This document shows, piece by piece, positions 8,884 to 17,645 of a stretch of DNA of 64,000 bases. A program made the translations under genes and the position numbers. Under the pieces are notes generated by a model, which was not told the origin of the DNA, did no database searches, and worked only from the letters and a program-made list of their open reading frames with translations. This DNA is from Hyphomicrobiales bacterium (GTDB taxonomy: Bacteria > Pseudomonadota > Alphaproteobacteria > Rhizobiales > Rhizobiaceae), in the NCBI GenBank assembly GCA_900465675.1, contig UBJR01000005.1, positions 672,273 through 736,272 of the forward strand, given 5' to 3'. Every line of letters starts with the position of its first letter. The stretch's first letter is position 1.

Positions 8884-9915
8884 TCAGCGTCCGCCTTCCA
8901 TCTTGCGGTGGCGCTGGTTGGTGCCGTTGACGCCGTAGGGATATTGTCCGGGTGTCGGGGCGCTGATGTCGGTCAGCCGCTGCGTCTCTTCATCCGACAG
9001 CGCCAGCTTGGCGGCGCCGAGATTGTCGGATAGCTGCTCGGTGGTGCGGGCGCCGAGGATGACAGAGGTCACCGCGGGGCGTGCCGCGGTCCAGGCAAGC
9101 GCCACTTGCGCCATGCTGACGCCGCGGGCTCTGGCGATTTCCTCGACCGTGCTGATAATATTCCAGGTGCGTTCCTGCGCGTTGCGGGCCTCATAGGCCT
9201 CGCCGCCGCGCTTCGGATTTTCGCCGAGGCGCGTTGCACCCGTCGGCATCTGGTCGCGCTTGTATTTGCCGGTCAGCCAGCCGCCGCCGAGCGGCGACCA
9301 GGGAAGCAGTCCCATGCCGGCGTCCTGGCAGGCCGCGACGATCTCGAGCTCGATATCGCGCATCAGCAGATTGTATTGCGGCTGCAGCGTCACCGGCCGC
9401 GTATAGCCCTGCGCCTTGGCGATTTCCGAGGCCTTGGCGATATGCCAGCCGACATAATTCGAGAAGCCGTAATAGCCGATCTTGCCCGACGATATGGCGT
9501 CGTCGAGGAAGCGCAATGTCTCCTCGATTGGCGTCAGCGCGTCCCAGGCATGCATCTGGTAGAGATCGATATAATCAACGCCGAGGCGCTTCAGCGATGC
9601 ATTCAGCGCATCGTGAAGGTGGCGCCGCGACAGACCGATATCGTTGGGGCCGTCACCCATCGGAAAGCGGCCCTTGGTGGCGATCACGGCCTGCTTGGCC
9701 TCCGCCGGACGCGCCTTCAGCCAGCGGCCGATGATCTCTTCGGAAACGCCTGCACTGTAAACATCAGCGGTATCGATAAAATTGCCGCCCCAGGCGAAAT
9801 AGTCGTCGAGCAGCTTGTGCGAGGTCGCCTCATCCGACTCTGCGCCAAATGTCATGGTCCCCAGGCAATAGGCGGTCACGATCGTGCCGCTCGGACCGAG
9901 CTTGCGATAATCCAT
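8884..9915 (-). CDS. Aldo/keto reductase
   Basis: A 343-residue cytoplasmic NAD(P)-dependent oxidoreductase. The catalytic tetrad of the family is visible: Asp and Tyr in FIDTADVYSAG, Lys in ATKG and His in QMHAWD. The C-terminal cofactor-binding loop is VILGARTTEQL. It starts at ATG 9915 after GGAGGATT. It stands alone between the first sugar operon (convergent) and lldD (same strand, 96 nt upstream). An aldo/keto reductase serves as L-fucose dehydrogenase in the Xanthomonas non-phosphorylative fucose pathway, so a sugar dehydrogenase role in the neighbouring island is a reasonable inference, not shown directly. Confidence 0.88.
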   Translation of the reverse strand: MDYRKLGPSGTIVTAYCLGTMTFGAESDEATSHKLLDDYFAWGGNFIDTADVYSAGVSEEIIGRWLKARPAEAKQAVIATKGRFPMGDGPNDIGLSRRHLHDALNASLKRLGVDYIDLYQMHAWDALTPIEETLRFLDDAISSGKIGYYGFSNYVGWHIAKASEIAKAQGYTRPVTLQPQYNLLMRDIELEIVAACQDAGMGLLPWSPLGGGWLTGKYKRDQMPTGATRLGENPKRGGEAYEARNAQERTWNIISTVEEIARARGVSMAQVALAWTAARPAVTSVILGARTTEQLSDNLGAAKLALSDEETQRLTDISAPTPGQYPYGVNGTNQRHRKMEGGR

Positions 9916-10011
9916 TGAAAATCCTCCATTTCAAAAGACAACGCCAGATCTATCGCGCTGTGCCGTCACACACAACGCTTGCTCTCTCAATCGTGAACGG
10001 GAAGGCCCTGA

Positions 10012-11157
10012 TTAGCGGAAGCGGATGTTCGCGCGGGTGAGCTGGTCGATCGACGAGCAACCCATCAGCTTCATGCCGCGCTCGAGTTCCGCATGCATCA
10101 GCGTTAGCGCGCGCTCGACGCCCGCCTGGCCGGCTCCGGCCAGCGGGAAGAGATAGTAGCGGCCGAGCCCGACGGCCTTGGCCCCGAGCGAAAGCGCCTT
10201 CAGAACATGGGTGCCGCGCTGCACGCCGCCATCGATCATCACGTCGATCTTGTCGCCGACCGCATCGACGATCTCGGCCAGCTGGTCGAAGCCGCTGCGC
10301 GAGCCATCCAGCTGGCGGCCGCCGTGATTGGAGAGCACGATGCCGGTGCAGCCGATATCGATGGCGCGCTTGGCGTCCTCGACGGTCATGATGCCCTTGA
10401 GGCAGAACTGGCCGCCCCAGGTCTTCACCATATCGGCGACATCATCCCAGTTCATGGCGGGGTCGAGCATCTCGGTGAAATAGCGGCTGATCGACATGGT
10501 GCCGCTGCCCATGTCCACGTGGCTGTCGAGCTGCGGCAGCTTGAATTTCTCGTGGGTGAAGAAGTTGAGTGCCCAGCCCGGCTTGACCGCGAATTGTGCG
10601 ATGCCCGCGAGGTTCAGGCGGAAGGGGATGGAAAAGCCGGTGCGCTTGTCGCGTTCGCGGTTGCCGCCGGTGATGCTGTCGACGGTCAGCATCATTACCT
10701 GAACGCCGGCCTGCTTGGCGCGGGCCATCATCTCGCGGTTCAGGCCGCGGTCCTTGTGGAAATAAAACTGATAGACCTGCGGCGCGCCGCTGATCCGCCG
10801 CGCTTCCTCAAGGCTTACGGTGCCGAGCGAGGAGACGCCAAACATCGTGTCGAACTTGCCGGCAGCCCGCGCAACCGCCCGTTCGCCATCATGGTGGAAG
10901 AGCCGCTGCAGCGCCGTCGGCGAGCAATAGACCGGCATTGCCAGGCGCTGGCCCATGACCGTCACGGACATGTCGACATCGGTAACCCCGCGCAACACGC
11001 TCGGCAGCAGATCGCAGCTTTCGAAGGATGCCGTATTGCGCCGGTAGGTCACCTCGTCGTCAGCCGCGCCGTCGATGTAGTTGAAGATCGGGCCGGGCAG
11101 GCGGCGCTTCGCGAGACGGCGGAAGTCGTGGAAGTTATGGCACTCCGTAAGGCGCAT
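10012..11157 (-). CDS. lldD: FMN-dependent alpha-hydroxy-acid dehydrogenase (L-lactate dehydrogenase type)
   Basis: A 381-residue flavoprotein of the lactate dehydrogenase/glycolate oxidase family. The open frame runs far upstream, but the ATG at 11157 gives an N-terminus (FHDFRRLAKRRLPGPIFNYI) and length matching LldD. Conserved features are FNYIDGAADDE, the YCSPTALQRL substrate/FMN segment, QFYFHKDRG, the active-site SNHGGRQLDG and the DGGVQRGTHVLKAL phosphate-binding region. It oxidises L-lactate (or another small hydroxy acid) and passes electrons to quinone. Its position beside an island predicted to release lactate suggests it removes that product. It is divergent from the MaoC/CoA-transferase operon. 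Confidence 0.85.
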   Translation of the reverse strand: MRLTECHNFHDFRRLAKRRLPGPIFNYIDGAADDEVTYRRNTASFESCDLLPSVLRGVTDVDMSVTVMGQRLAMPVYCSPTALQRLFHHDGERAVARAAGKFDTMFGVSSLGTVSLEEARRISGAPQVYQFYFHKDRGLNREMMARAKQAGVQVMMLTVDSITGGNRERDKRTGFSIPFRLNLAGIAQFAVKPGWALNFFTHEKFKLPQLDSHVDMGSGTMSISRYFTEMLDPAMNWDDVADMVKTWGGQFCLKGIMTVEDAKRAIDIGCTGIVLSNHGGRQLDGSRSGFDQLAEIVDAVGDKIDVMIDGGVQRGTHVLKALSLGAKAVGLGRYYLFPLAGAGQAGVERALTLMHAELERGMKLMGCSSIDQLTRANIRFR

Positions 11158-11482
11158 GTTTGTGTCCAGAATCTCGTTGTCGCAGAGCGTCGCTTGCTTG
11201 GATTGATCGAGAAGCGCGAGCCGCCGGCGGACGGCAAGCGCTACCCTGGTTGGAAATTGGCGGCGGCGCCGGCGGGGAGCCGCGCCGCTATCGTCTTTAT
11301 ACACATCGGCACGCCGCCGTCGATGAACCTGCCTGACATCATCAGCATTTCGCTGCCGATATTGCACCGGCCGTGCCGGCGCTGACCTTCCAGTGTGTCT
11401 TGGCACAATCGACAGCTCTTGCAAAGATAACCCATATGTGAAAATAATCTTCACATAAGAAAATTCATGGCCGGGAGGAGGC
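11158..11482. promoter_or_regulatory. Divergent lldD / MaoC-operon regulatory region
   Basis: A 325-nt intergenic region. Near its right end lie TTGCAA (11419-11424) and AATAAT (11443-11448) with an 18-nt spacer, a plausible promoter for the plus-strand operon. The inverted repeat listed next is centred on the -10. The lldD-proximal part shows no obvious signal or small gene. Confidence 0.55.
11435..11457. promoter_or_regulatory. Operator-like inverted repeat centred on -10 box
   Basis: TATGTGAA (11435-11442) and TTCACATA (11450-11457) are perfect inverted arms separated by 7 nt, exactly bracketing the AATAAT hexamer. A bound dimer here would block the promoter of the MaoC/CoA-transferase operon. 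The core CATATGTGA recurs at 16157-16165 in front of the second transport operon, next to the IclR gene, making that regulator the leading candidate. Confidence 0.6.
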
Positions 11483-12037
11483 GTGATCGTGGCACAGGCG
11501 CCAACAGTCGGGATTTCGTCCACCCATCCGTCCGACATGCCGCAAGCGCATGCCGATCTGCCGGTATGGAATGCCGAGAACTGGTTCTACGAGGATTGGC
11601 CCGAGGGCCAGAAAATCCGCTCGCTCCGCCGCACGATCGGGGAGAGCGACAGCCACCTTTTCAATGTGCTGGTGACCGACATCCATCCCTATGTGCAGGA
11701 TCAGATGTTTGCGGAAAAGGACGGCGTGTTCGGGCGGCGTCTCGTTGCCGGCGCCTTCGTCTTCTCGGCAGGGCTTGGCCTGGTCGCCACCAACTGCGTC
11801 AACGCCTTTTCCTATGGCTACGACAAGCTGCGCTTCATCAAGCCGGTTTTCATCGGCGATACGATCTATACGATCCGAACGAACCTCGACAAACGCCCGC
11901 GCTACAAGGAGCTCGGCCTCATCCGCGCGAGCTACGAGATCTTCAAGGGCGAAGGGGAATTGGTGCTCTACTGCGAGCATCTGCAAACCGTGAAGTACAA
12001 GAACCCGGCCGACTTCGCCGGTAAGACAGAAAAGTAA
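11483..12037 (+). CDS. MaoC-like (R)-hydratase/dehydratase family protein
   Basis: A 184-residue hot-dog-fold protein of the MaoC family, whose members hydrate or dehydrate acyl-CoA thioesters. The region [18 protein letters not shown] corresponds to the family's substrate tunnel. The segment [21 protein letters not shown] is nearly the same as in the second MaoC gene at 23057. GTG at 11483 is only 2 nt from the GGGAGGAG ribosome site. GTG at 11489 has a better 8-nt spacing, so the true protein may be two residues shorter. It opens an operon with a CoA-transferase and a solute-binding homologue, which implies CoA-ester chemistry on an unknown intermediate. Confidence 0.83.
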   Translation: MIVAQAPTVGISSTHPSDMPQAHADLPVWNAENWFYEDWPEGQKIRSLRRTIGESDSHLFNVLVTDIHPYVQDQMFAEKDGVFGRRLVAGAFVFSAGLGLVATNCVNAFSYGYDKLRFIKPVFIGDTIYTIRTNLDKRPRYKELGLIRASYEIFKGEGELVLYCEHLQTVKYKNPADFAGKTEK

Positions 12038-12043
12038 GATGCA

Positions 12044-13204
12044 ATGACGCAATTCAGCGATCTTCCCTTAAACGGCCTCGTCGTCGTCGACATGAGCCAG
12101 TTCCTCTCCGGCCCCTATTGTTCACTGCGCCTGATGGATCTCGGCGCGCGTGTCATCAAGGTTGAACGGCCCGACGGCGGCGACCTTTCGCGCCGGCTCT
12201 ATCTCAGCGACACCGAAATAGGCGGCGACTCGACGATCTTCCACGCGATCAACCGCGCCAAGGAGAGCCTGGCGATCGACCTGAAGAACGAGAGCGACCT
12301 GAAGGCGCTGCGCGCCCTGCTCTTGAAGGCGGATGTGCTGATCCAGAATTTCCGCCCCGGCGTGATCGAACGGCTCGGCCTTCACTACGATGCGGTCAAG
12401 GAAATCAATCCGCGCCTCGTCTATGCGTCGATCAGCGGATATGGCGATGAAGGCCCCTGGGTGAAGCGTCCCGGCCAGGATCTGCTCGCCCAGTCGCGTT
12501 CCGGCGTGATGTGGCTGAACGGCGACGAGGACCAGGGGCCCGTGCCGTTCGGATTGGCGATCGGCGACATGCTGGCGGGAGCGGCTGCCTGCCAGGGCAT
12601 TCTTGCAGCGCTGGTGCGCCGCGGCATCACCGGCAAGGGTGCGCTCGTCGAGACCAGCCTGCTCGAGGCACTTGTCGATTTCCAGTTCGAGGTGCTGACG
12701 ACGCATCTGAACGACGGCAAGCGGCTGCCGAAGCGGTCCAACTTCCGCAGCGCCCATGCCTATCTCGCCGCTCCCTATGGTGTCTATGCCGCCTCGGACG
12801 GTTATCTGGCGATCGCCATGACGCCGATCCCGAAGCTCGCCGATCTCCTTGGTATGCCCGAGCTCGATCCCTATCGCGACGATCCGTCCAGCTGGTTCCT
12901 GCAGCGTGATGGCATCAAGGAACTGATCGCCAAGCGGATTGCGGCCAAGACAATCGACGAGTGGCTGGCAGTGCTCGAGCCGGCCGATATCTGGTGCGCC
13001 AAGGTTCTGAATTGGAACGAGCTGATGGACAGCGACGGTTTCAAGTCGCTCGACATGCTGCAGACGGTGACGCGCGAGGACGACGTCTCGATCCTGACGA
13101 CCCGTTCGCCGCTTCGCGTCGATGGCGCCCGCCCGGTCTTCCAGCGCGCTGCTCCCCGGATCGGCGAGCATAGCGCGGCCATTCGCGAGGAGTTCGGCCT
13201 GTGA
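12044..13204 (+). CDS. CaiB/BaiF family (class III) CoA-transferase
   Basis: A 386-residue class III CoA-transferase, moving CoA between carboxylic acids. The N-terminal family signature GLVVVDMSQFLSGPYCSLRL and the LGARVIKVERPDGGD strand are present. Asp175 in AIGDMLAG sits where the covalent-intermediate aspartate of CaiB and Frc lies. It starts 6 nt after the MaoC stop and its last codon overlaps the GTG of the next gene by 4 nt. A CoA-transferase is unexpected in a sugar island and suggests that a sugar-derived or related acid is activated to a CoA ester and then handled by the MaoC protein. Confidence 0.9.
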   Translation: MTQFSDLPLNGLVVVDMSQFLSGPYCSLRLMDLGARVIKVERPDGGDLSRRLYLSDTEIGGDSTIFHAINRAKESLAIDLKNESDLKALRALLLKADVLIQNFRPGVIERLGLHYDAVKEINPRLVYASISGYGDEGPWVKRPGQDLLAQSRSGVMWLNGDEDQGPVPFGLAIGDMLAGAAACQGILAALVRRGITGKGALVETSLLEALVDFQFEVLTTHLNDGKRLPKRSNFRSAHAYLAAPYGVYAASDGYLAIAMTPIPKLADLLGMPELDPYRDDPSSWFLQRDGIKELIAKRIAAKTIDEWLAVLEPADIWCAKVLNWNELMDSDGFKSLDMLQTVTREDDVSILTTRSPLRVDGARPVFQRAAPRIGEHSAAIREEFGL

Positions 13205-14331
13205 GCAAGGTGACCTTGAAAGGCATGACCTGGAGCCATCCGCGCGGCTACGATCCGATGGTGGCCTGCGCGCGGCTCTTCGAAGAGCAGACGGGCGTGG
13301 CTGTTCAATGGGAGAAGCGCTCGCTGCAGGATTTCGAGACCTATCCGGTCGAAGAGCTGGCGCGCGCCTATGATCTCATCGTCATCGATCACCCGCATGT
13401 CGGTCAGATCACCAATGAGAAATGCCTTCTGCCGCTCGACGTTTCCGGGCGCGAGGAAGAGCGCAAGGCGCTGGAAGACGGCAGCGTCGGCGCCTCCTAT
13501 CCGAGCTATCTCTGGCAGGGACATCAATGGGCCTTCCCGATCGATGCGGCGACCCAGGTCCAGGCCTTCCGGCCCGACCAGCTGCCGCAACCGGCTGCGA
13601 CCTGGCAGGAGGTGATCGCGCTGGCGAAGGACGGACGCGTGCTTCTGCCGCTTCGCCCGCCGCACACGCTGATGACCTTCTACACCCTGTCGGCCAACCG
13701 CGGGCATCCGTGCCGGACACAGGCTGGGCAGTTGATCGACCCTGAAGCCGGCGCTGAAACCGTCGAGATGATGCGTGAAATCTCCGCGCTGATCGACCCC
13801 GCCTGTTTCGAGATGGATCCGATCGCGGTCTTCGAGCAGATGGCGGCTGCCGATAGCAGGATCGTCTGCGTGCCGCTGATCTACGGCTATGTCAGCTATT
13901 CGATGCCGGGTTTCCGCGGCCGGCTGATCAAGTTTGCCGATATTCCCGTTGCCGGTGACCTCGGGCCAGTCGGCTCGGCGCTGGGCGGCACGGGCATCGC
14001 CGTCTCGGCCTTTTCAGGCAATCCCAAGGAGGCGGTCGATTTTGCCTATTGGGTTGCGGCCGCAGGTGTCCAGCGCGGACTCTATGCGAGCGCCGGCGGG
14101 CAGCCGGGCCATGCGGCGGCATGGGAAGACGGCGCGGTCAATCTGGCAACGGCGGACTTCTATCGCGGCACGCGCGCAACGCTGGAAGGCGCCTGGGTGC
14201 GTCCGCGGCACGATGGCTACATGGCGTTCCAGCAGCAGGGATCCGACAGGTTGAATGCCGGATTGAAGAGTGGCGAAAGTGCCGCGGCAATCGTTGCCGA
14301 TCTGAACAGGCTGTTTGCCGTCAGCTTCTAA
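13201..14331 (+). CDS. Solute-binding-protein homologue lacking a signal peptide
   Basis: A 376-residue homologue of family 1 extracellular binding proteins: LFEEQTGVAVQWEKRS, DLIVIDHPHVGQI and a late GGTGIAVSAFSGNPKEA hinge. It begins directly with MSKVTLKGMTWSHPRGY and has no hydrophobic export segment. The GTG start overlaps the CoA-transferase stop (GTGA), so translational coupling leaves no room for an upstream signal peptide. It should therefore stay in the cytoplasm. No permease accompanies it in this transcription unit. It might bind a metabolite or CoA-pathway intermediate, or be an enzyme-like derivative; its function is unknown. Confidence 0.78.
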   Translation: MSKVTLKGMTWSHPRGYDPMVACARLFEEQTGVAVQWEKRSLQDFETYPVEELARAYDLIVIDHPHVGQITNEKCLLPLDVSGREEERKALEDGSVGASYPSYLWQGHQWAFPIDAATQVQAFRPDQLPQPAATWQEVIALAKDGRVLLPLRPPHTLMTFYTLSANRGHPCRTQAGQLIDPEAGAETVEMMREISALIDPACFEMDPIAVFEQMAAADSRIVCVPLIYGYVSYSMPGFRGRLIKFADIPVAGDLGPVGSALGGTGIAVSAFSGNPKEAVDFAYWVAAAGVQRGLYASAGGQPGHAAAWEDGAVNLATADFYRGTRATLEGAWVRPRHDGYMAFQQQGSDRLNAGLKSGESAAAIVADLNRLFAVSF

Positions 14332-14337
14332 GGGGCA

Positions 14338-14378
14338 GCCCTGGCATTCTGATCCATCAAGGATGAGAGCGCCAGGGC
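14338..14378. terminator. Stem-loop between convergent genes
   Basis: GCCCTGGC (14338-14345) and GCCAGGGC (14371-14378) are perfect complements, with a short inner ATCC/GGAT pairing in the loop. It lies between the stop codons of the binding-protein homologue and the convergent amidohydrolase. No T-run follows, so a terminator role is tentative. Confidence 0.4.
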
Positions 14379-14388
14379 GAACCTGTTA

Positions 14389-15225
14389 TCAGAGATTCCA
14401 GAGCCGCTTCGCATTGCCGGAGAAGACCTTCGTCCGCTCTGCTTCGCTGCTGCCTGCAAACAGCGCGTGGGTGGTCGCAATCCAGGTGGAAAGCCCGCCG
14501 CCGAGGGTGCAGACGGGCCAGTCGCTGCCCCAGACGAGGCGGTCCCAGCCGAAGCTCGCCGTCACCTGCTCGATATAGGGCCTCAGGGTCTCGACATCCC
14601 AGGTCTCTGCATCGGCATAGGCCACGACGCCCGATACCTTGCAGACGACGTTCGGCCGCTTGGCGACCTCGCGAATGCCGTCCTTCCATGCGTCTAAGGC
14701 GCCGCTGCTGATCGCCGGCACGCCGCAATGATCGAGGACGAACTGAACCTCGGGTGCGAGGTCGATGAGCGCCAAAACCCGGTTCATCTGATGCGGTAGA
14801 GCGCAGATATCGAATGTAAGCCGCGAGCCGGACATGCGCCTGATGTTCTCGCGAAACACTGCACACTCTGAAAGTTCGTCGGGAACGACGTGCAGCACCC
14901 GGCGAAAGCCTTTGACGAAGGGATCGGCCGTCTGCCGTTCGAGATAGCCGGCAAAGCCCTCGTCCTCGGGACGGCAGGCAGCGATGGCGCCGTGGATCAG
15001 CTGGCCACTGGTGTCCGAGAGATCCCTGACTACATCGGTTTCGCGCTGCATTTCCCCGGCATCGACATCCACCTCCATGTGCAGCGCTGCATCGATGCCG
15101 CAGCGGCGGGCTTCCACCGCATAGGTATTGTAGAGGAAATCCCTGTCCAGAGCCGGGACGCCGGAGAGCCAGGGATAGGTCAGTTTCGACCTGTCGATCA
15201 GGTGCAGATGGGTATCGATAAGCAA
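14389..15225 (-). CDS. Amidohydrolase family 2 protein, probable sugar lactonase
   Basis: A 278-residue TIM-barrel amidohydrolase. The N-terminal metal motif DTHLHL, an internal FVLDHCG histidine and the C-terminal WGSDWPV aspartate are the hallmarks of this family (2-pyrone-4,6-dicarboxylate lactonase/L-fuconolactonase group). Members of this branch open sugar lactones to acids. It is transcribed with the IclR gene upstream (35-nt gap) and faces a set of deoxy-sugar acid enzymes. A lactonase step after sugar 1-dehydrogenation is therefore the best guess. Start ATG at 15225; length typical. Confidence 0.85.
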   Translation of the reverse strand: MLIDTHLHLIDRSKLTYPWLSGVPALDRDFLYNTYAVEARRCGIDAALHMEVDVDAGEMQRETDVVRDLSDTSGQLIHGAIAACRPEDEGFAGYLERQTADPFVKGFRRVLHVVPDELSECAVFRENIRRMSGSRLTFDICALPHQMNRVLALIDLAPEVQFVLDHCGVPAISSGALDAWKDGIREVAKRPNVVCKVSGVVAYADAETWDVETLRPYIEQVTASFGWDRLVWGSDWPVCTLGGGLSTWIATTHALFAGSSEAERTKVFSGNAKRLWNL

Positions 15226-15260
15226 AGCGTCCTCCGCGTTTTGCGATGAATGGAACGCGC

Positions 15261-16046
15261 TCAGGGCGCGACGTTGACGTCCGATCCGACCAGCAGCGAC
15301 AATTGTTCGGCGGTCTTCTGGAGATGGGTGATCGTTCGGGTGATATCCGGCGCGGACGGCGCGTTGACCAGCGCGATGTAGGGGCAGGTGAGGGCGGCGA
15401 TGCCCCGGCCATCGGGACCCATGATCGGCGCGGAAAGGTTATAGACGCCGGCGGTCTGGGCGCTGGCCATCATCTCGTATCCCCGCTCGCGGATCTGATC
15501 GAGTCTTTCGTAGAAGTCAGGCGTCAGGCGGGGATCGTCCTTGCTGCGGACGTGCTCCGAGATCATCAGTTCGCGTTCCTCGGCATCGCGGAAGGCCAGA
15601 AGCACATGGCCGGAGCCGGTGTCGAAAAGGTTCACATGCGAGCCGACTCGGATCGAGATGCCCCAGTAATCAGGGGCTTCCTGCTGGGCGATGACCACGG
15701 CATAGCCGCGGTCGAAAACGGCAAGATGATTGGCCTGGCGGGTCTTCTGTGCCAGATCGCGCATCAGCGGCGTTGCGAAGGATGCCAGGCGTCTTGTCGG
15801 TGCATGAAGCTGCGACAGGCCGAATAGCTTGAGCGTCAGCGCGAAGCGGTCGCCCTCCAGCTTGGTGACGTAGCCGCGGCGCACCAGGCGGTCGAGCATC
15901 CGGTAGAATTCGTTCGGGCTGCGATCGAGCCGCTTCGATATCTCGGCCTGCGTCAGGCCGTCCTCGACGCTGGCGAGCAGTTCCAGAATATCGAGACCCT
16001 TGTCGAGCGCGGGCGCGCGGTAACGGTCTGCGTCGTCCATGTCCAT
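15261..16046 (-). CDS. IclR family transcriptional regulator
   Basis: A 261-residue regulator. The N-terminal winged helix-turn-helix spans about residues 10-70 (ALDKGLDILELLA, then LTQAEISKRLDRSPNEFYRMLDRL and RRGYVTK). The IclR effector domain follows from about residue 85, with the C-terminal APIMGPDG and ALTCPYIAL segments. The frame runs on upstream, but ATG 16046 after GGGAGAT is the sensible start; a second ATG lies two codons in. It sits between, and divergent to, the two halves of the catabolic island, and is the likely local regulator, probably sensing a pathway intermediate. Confidence 0.9.
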   Translation of the reverse strand: MDMDDADRYRAPALDKGLDILELLASVEDGLTQAEISKRLDRSPNEFYRMLDRLVRRGYVTKLEGDRFALTLKLFGLSQLHAPTRRLASFATPLMRDLAQKTRQANHLAVFDRGYAVVIAQQEAPDYWGISIRVGSHVNLFDTGSGHVLLAFRDAEERELMISEHVRSKDDPRLTPDFYERLDQIRERGYEMMASAQTAGVYNLSAPIMGPDGRGIAALTCPYIALVNAPSAPDITRTITHLQKTAEQLSLLVGSDVNVAP

Positions 16047-16212
16047 GTGCGATCTCCCATGAATGATAGTTGCATATACGCAGATGAACCATTCGAGAAG
16101 GGAAAGTTCCGCTTGACGCCGCAACTTTCTTGTCGTTTGTATATAAACATAAAACTCATATGTGAGGAGAATCGGCGAACTCATCAAGATCGCCGTTGTG
16201 GAGGAGAGGAAT
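16047..16212. promoter_or_regulatory. Divergent iclR / transport-operon region with half operator
   Basis: A 166-nt gap. CATATGTGA at 16157-16165 repeats the core of the 11435-11457 operator but only one arm is recognisable here. AT-rich TATATAAA (16140-16147) could be a -10 region, and TTGACG at 16113 a -35, though the spacing is too long for confidence. GAGGAGAGGAA before 16213 is a strong ribosome site. Confidence 0.5.
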
Positions 16213-17523
16213 ATGAAAAGATTGCTAGCCAGCCTCGCGGCTGGAATTTCGCTGTTTGCATGCTCTGCCAATGCTGCGGACCTGCCCGGCAAGTTCGAAG
16301 GCGTGACGATCGATGCCAAGCTGATCGGCGGACAGCAGTACGAGCCGCTCTATGGACGCATCGCCGAATGGGAAAAGGCGACCGGCGCCAAGGTCAACGT
16401 GCTCTCGAAGAAGAACTATTTCGAGCTCGACAAGGAAATGAAGTCCGATATCGCGTCCGGCGATATCAAGTGGTGCGTCGGTTCCAACCACTCGTCCTTC
16501 GCGCCGATCTACGAAGGCCTCTACACCGATCTGAAGCCGCTTCTGCCGGCAGAAGAAATCGCCAAGTTCGTCGATTCCACCATTTCAGCGTCGACGATCG
16601 ACGACAAGCTGGTGATGCTGCCGCGCGCCCAGTTCGACGTTTCGGCGCTGTATTACCAGAAGAGCCTCTACACCGACGAAGCCAAGAAGAAGGCTTTCAA
16701 GGAAAAGTACGGCTACGATCTGACGCCGCCGGACACCTGGAAGCAGGTTTCGGATCAGGCGATCTTCTTCTCCAATCCGCCGAATTTCTTCGGCACGCAG
16801 TTCCCCGGCAAGGAAGAAGCGATCAACGGACGCTTCTTTGAAATGCTGGTCGCCGAAGGCGGCGAATATCTCGACAAGGACGGCAAGCCTGCGTTCAACT
16901 CCGAAGCCGGTATTCGTGCGCTCGACTGGTTCGTCAACATGTACAAGGCGAAGGCCGTTCCGGCCGGCACCACCAACTATCTCTGGGACGACCTCGGCGC
17001 CGGCTTTGCGTCCGGCACCGTGGCGCTCGATCTCGACTGGCCGGGCTGGGCCGCCTATTTCAACGACCCGAAGAACTCCAAGATTGCTGGCAATGTCGGC
17101 GTGATCGTCCAGCCTGCCGGTTCGTCCGGCAAGCGGACCGGTTGGTCCGGTCACCACGGCTTCTCGGTGACCGAAGCCTGCGAACACAAGGATGCGGCGG
17201 CCTCGCTCGTCTGGTTCCTGACAAACGAGGACTCGCAGAAGATCGAAGCGGCAAACGGCACGCTGCCGACCCGCAAGGCTGTCTGGGACTGGGATATCCA
17301 GCAGGCTGCCAGCGATCCTTACAAGAAGGAAGCCCTCGGCGCCTTCCAGGAAGCCATGAAGCATGCCTTCCCGGTTCCGCGCACGCCGGAATGGATCGAG
17401 ATCTCCAACGCGGTCTATCCGGAGCTGCAGTCCGCCATCCTCGGCGACAAGACCTCCAAGGAAGCGCTCGACGCGGCTGCCGAAAAGGCAACCGGCATCC
17501 TCAAGGACGCTGGCGCCCTCTAA
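16213..17523 (+). CDS. Carbohydrate ABC transporter solute-binding protein (CUT1)
   Basis: A 436-residue periplasmic receptor. The signal peptide is KRLLASLAAGISLFACSANA, with cleavage near residue 22. The chain contains the family features KLIGGQQYEPLY, a WEKATGAKVNVLS strand and a conserved GWSGHHGFSV loop. An in-frame extension upstream lacks a signal sequence, so ATG 16213 is chosen. It heads the operon that carries the dehydratase, mutarotase, SDR and hydrolase genes, which implies that its ligand is the sugar those enzymes degrade. A very stable hairpin follows the gene. Confidence 0.92.
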   Translation: MKRLLASLAAGISLFACSANAADLPGKFEGVTIDAKLIGGQQYEPLYGRIAEWEKATGAKVNVLSKKNYFELDKEMKSDIASGDIKWCVGSNHSSFAPIYEGLYTDLKPLLPAEEIAKFVDSTISASTIDDKLVMLPRAQFDVSALYYQKSLYTDEAKKKAFKEKYGYDLTPPDTWKQVSDQAIFFSNPPNFFGTQFPGKEEAINGRFFEMLVAEGGEYLDKDGKPAFNSEAGIRALDWFVNMYKAKAVPAGTTNYLWDDLGAGFASGTVALDLDWPGWAAYFNDPKNSKIAGNVGVIVQPAGSSGKRTGWSGHHGFSVTEACEHKDAAASLVWFLTNEDSQKIEAANGTLPTRKAVWDWDIQQAASDPYKKEALGAFQEAMKHAFPVPRTPEWIEISNAVYPELQSAILGDKTSKEALDAAAEKATGILKDAGAL

Positions 17524-17524
17524 T

Positions 17525-17566
17525 CCTGTCATAACAGGTCCCGCATCCGGCAACGGGTGCGGGGCC
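17525..17566 (+). other. Two mutually exclusive stem-loops after binding-protein gene
   Basis: A 13-bp stem (17537-17549 with 17554-17566, two G-T pairs) closes on a GCAA tetraloop. A smaller hairpin (CCTGT 17525-17529 with ACAGG 17534-17538) shares two of its bases, so both cannot form fully. TCATTTTT follows. Position between receptor and permease genes suggests mRNA stabilisation or partial termination, giving excess receptor. Confidence 0.7.
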
Positions 17567-17645
17567 TCATTTTTGGAAGACCGGAGCGCTTCCCGCGCTC
17601 CCTCTTGCGGTCCCGGCGCCCTATCAGGTGTGGACAGGTCACTCG

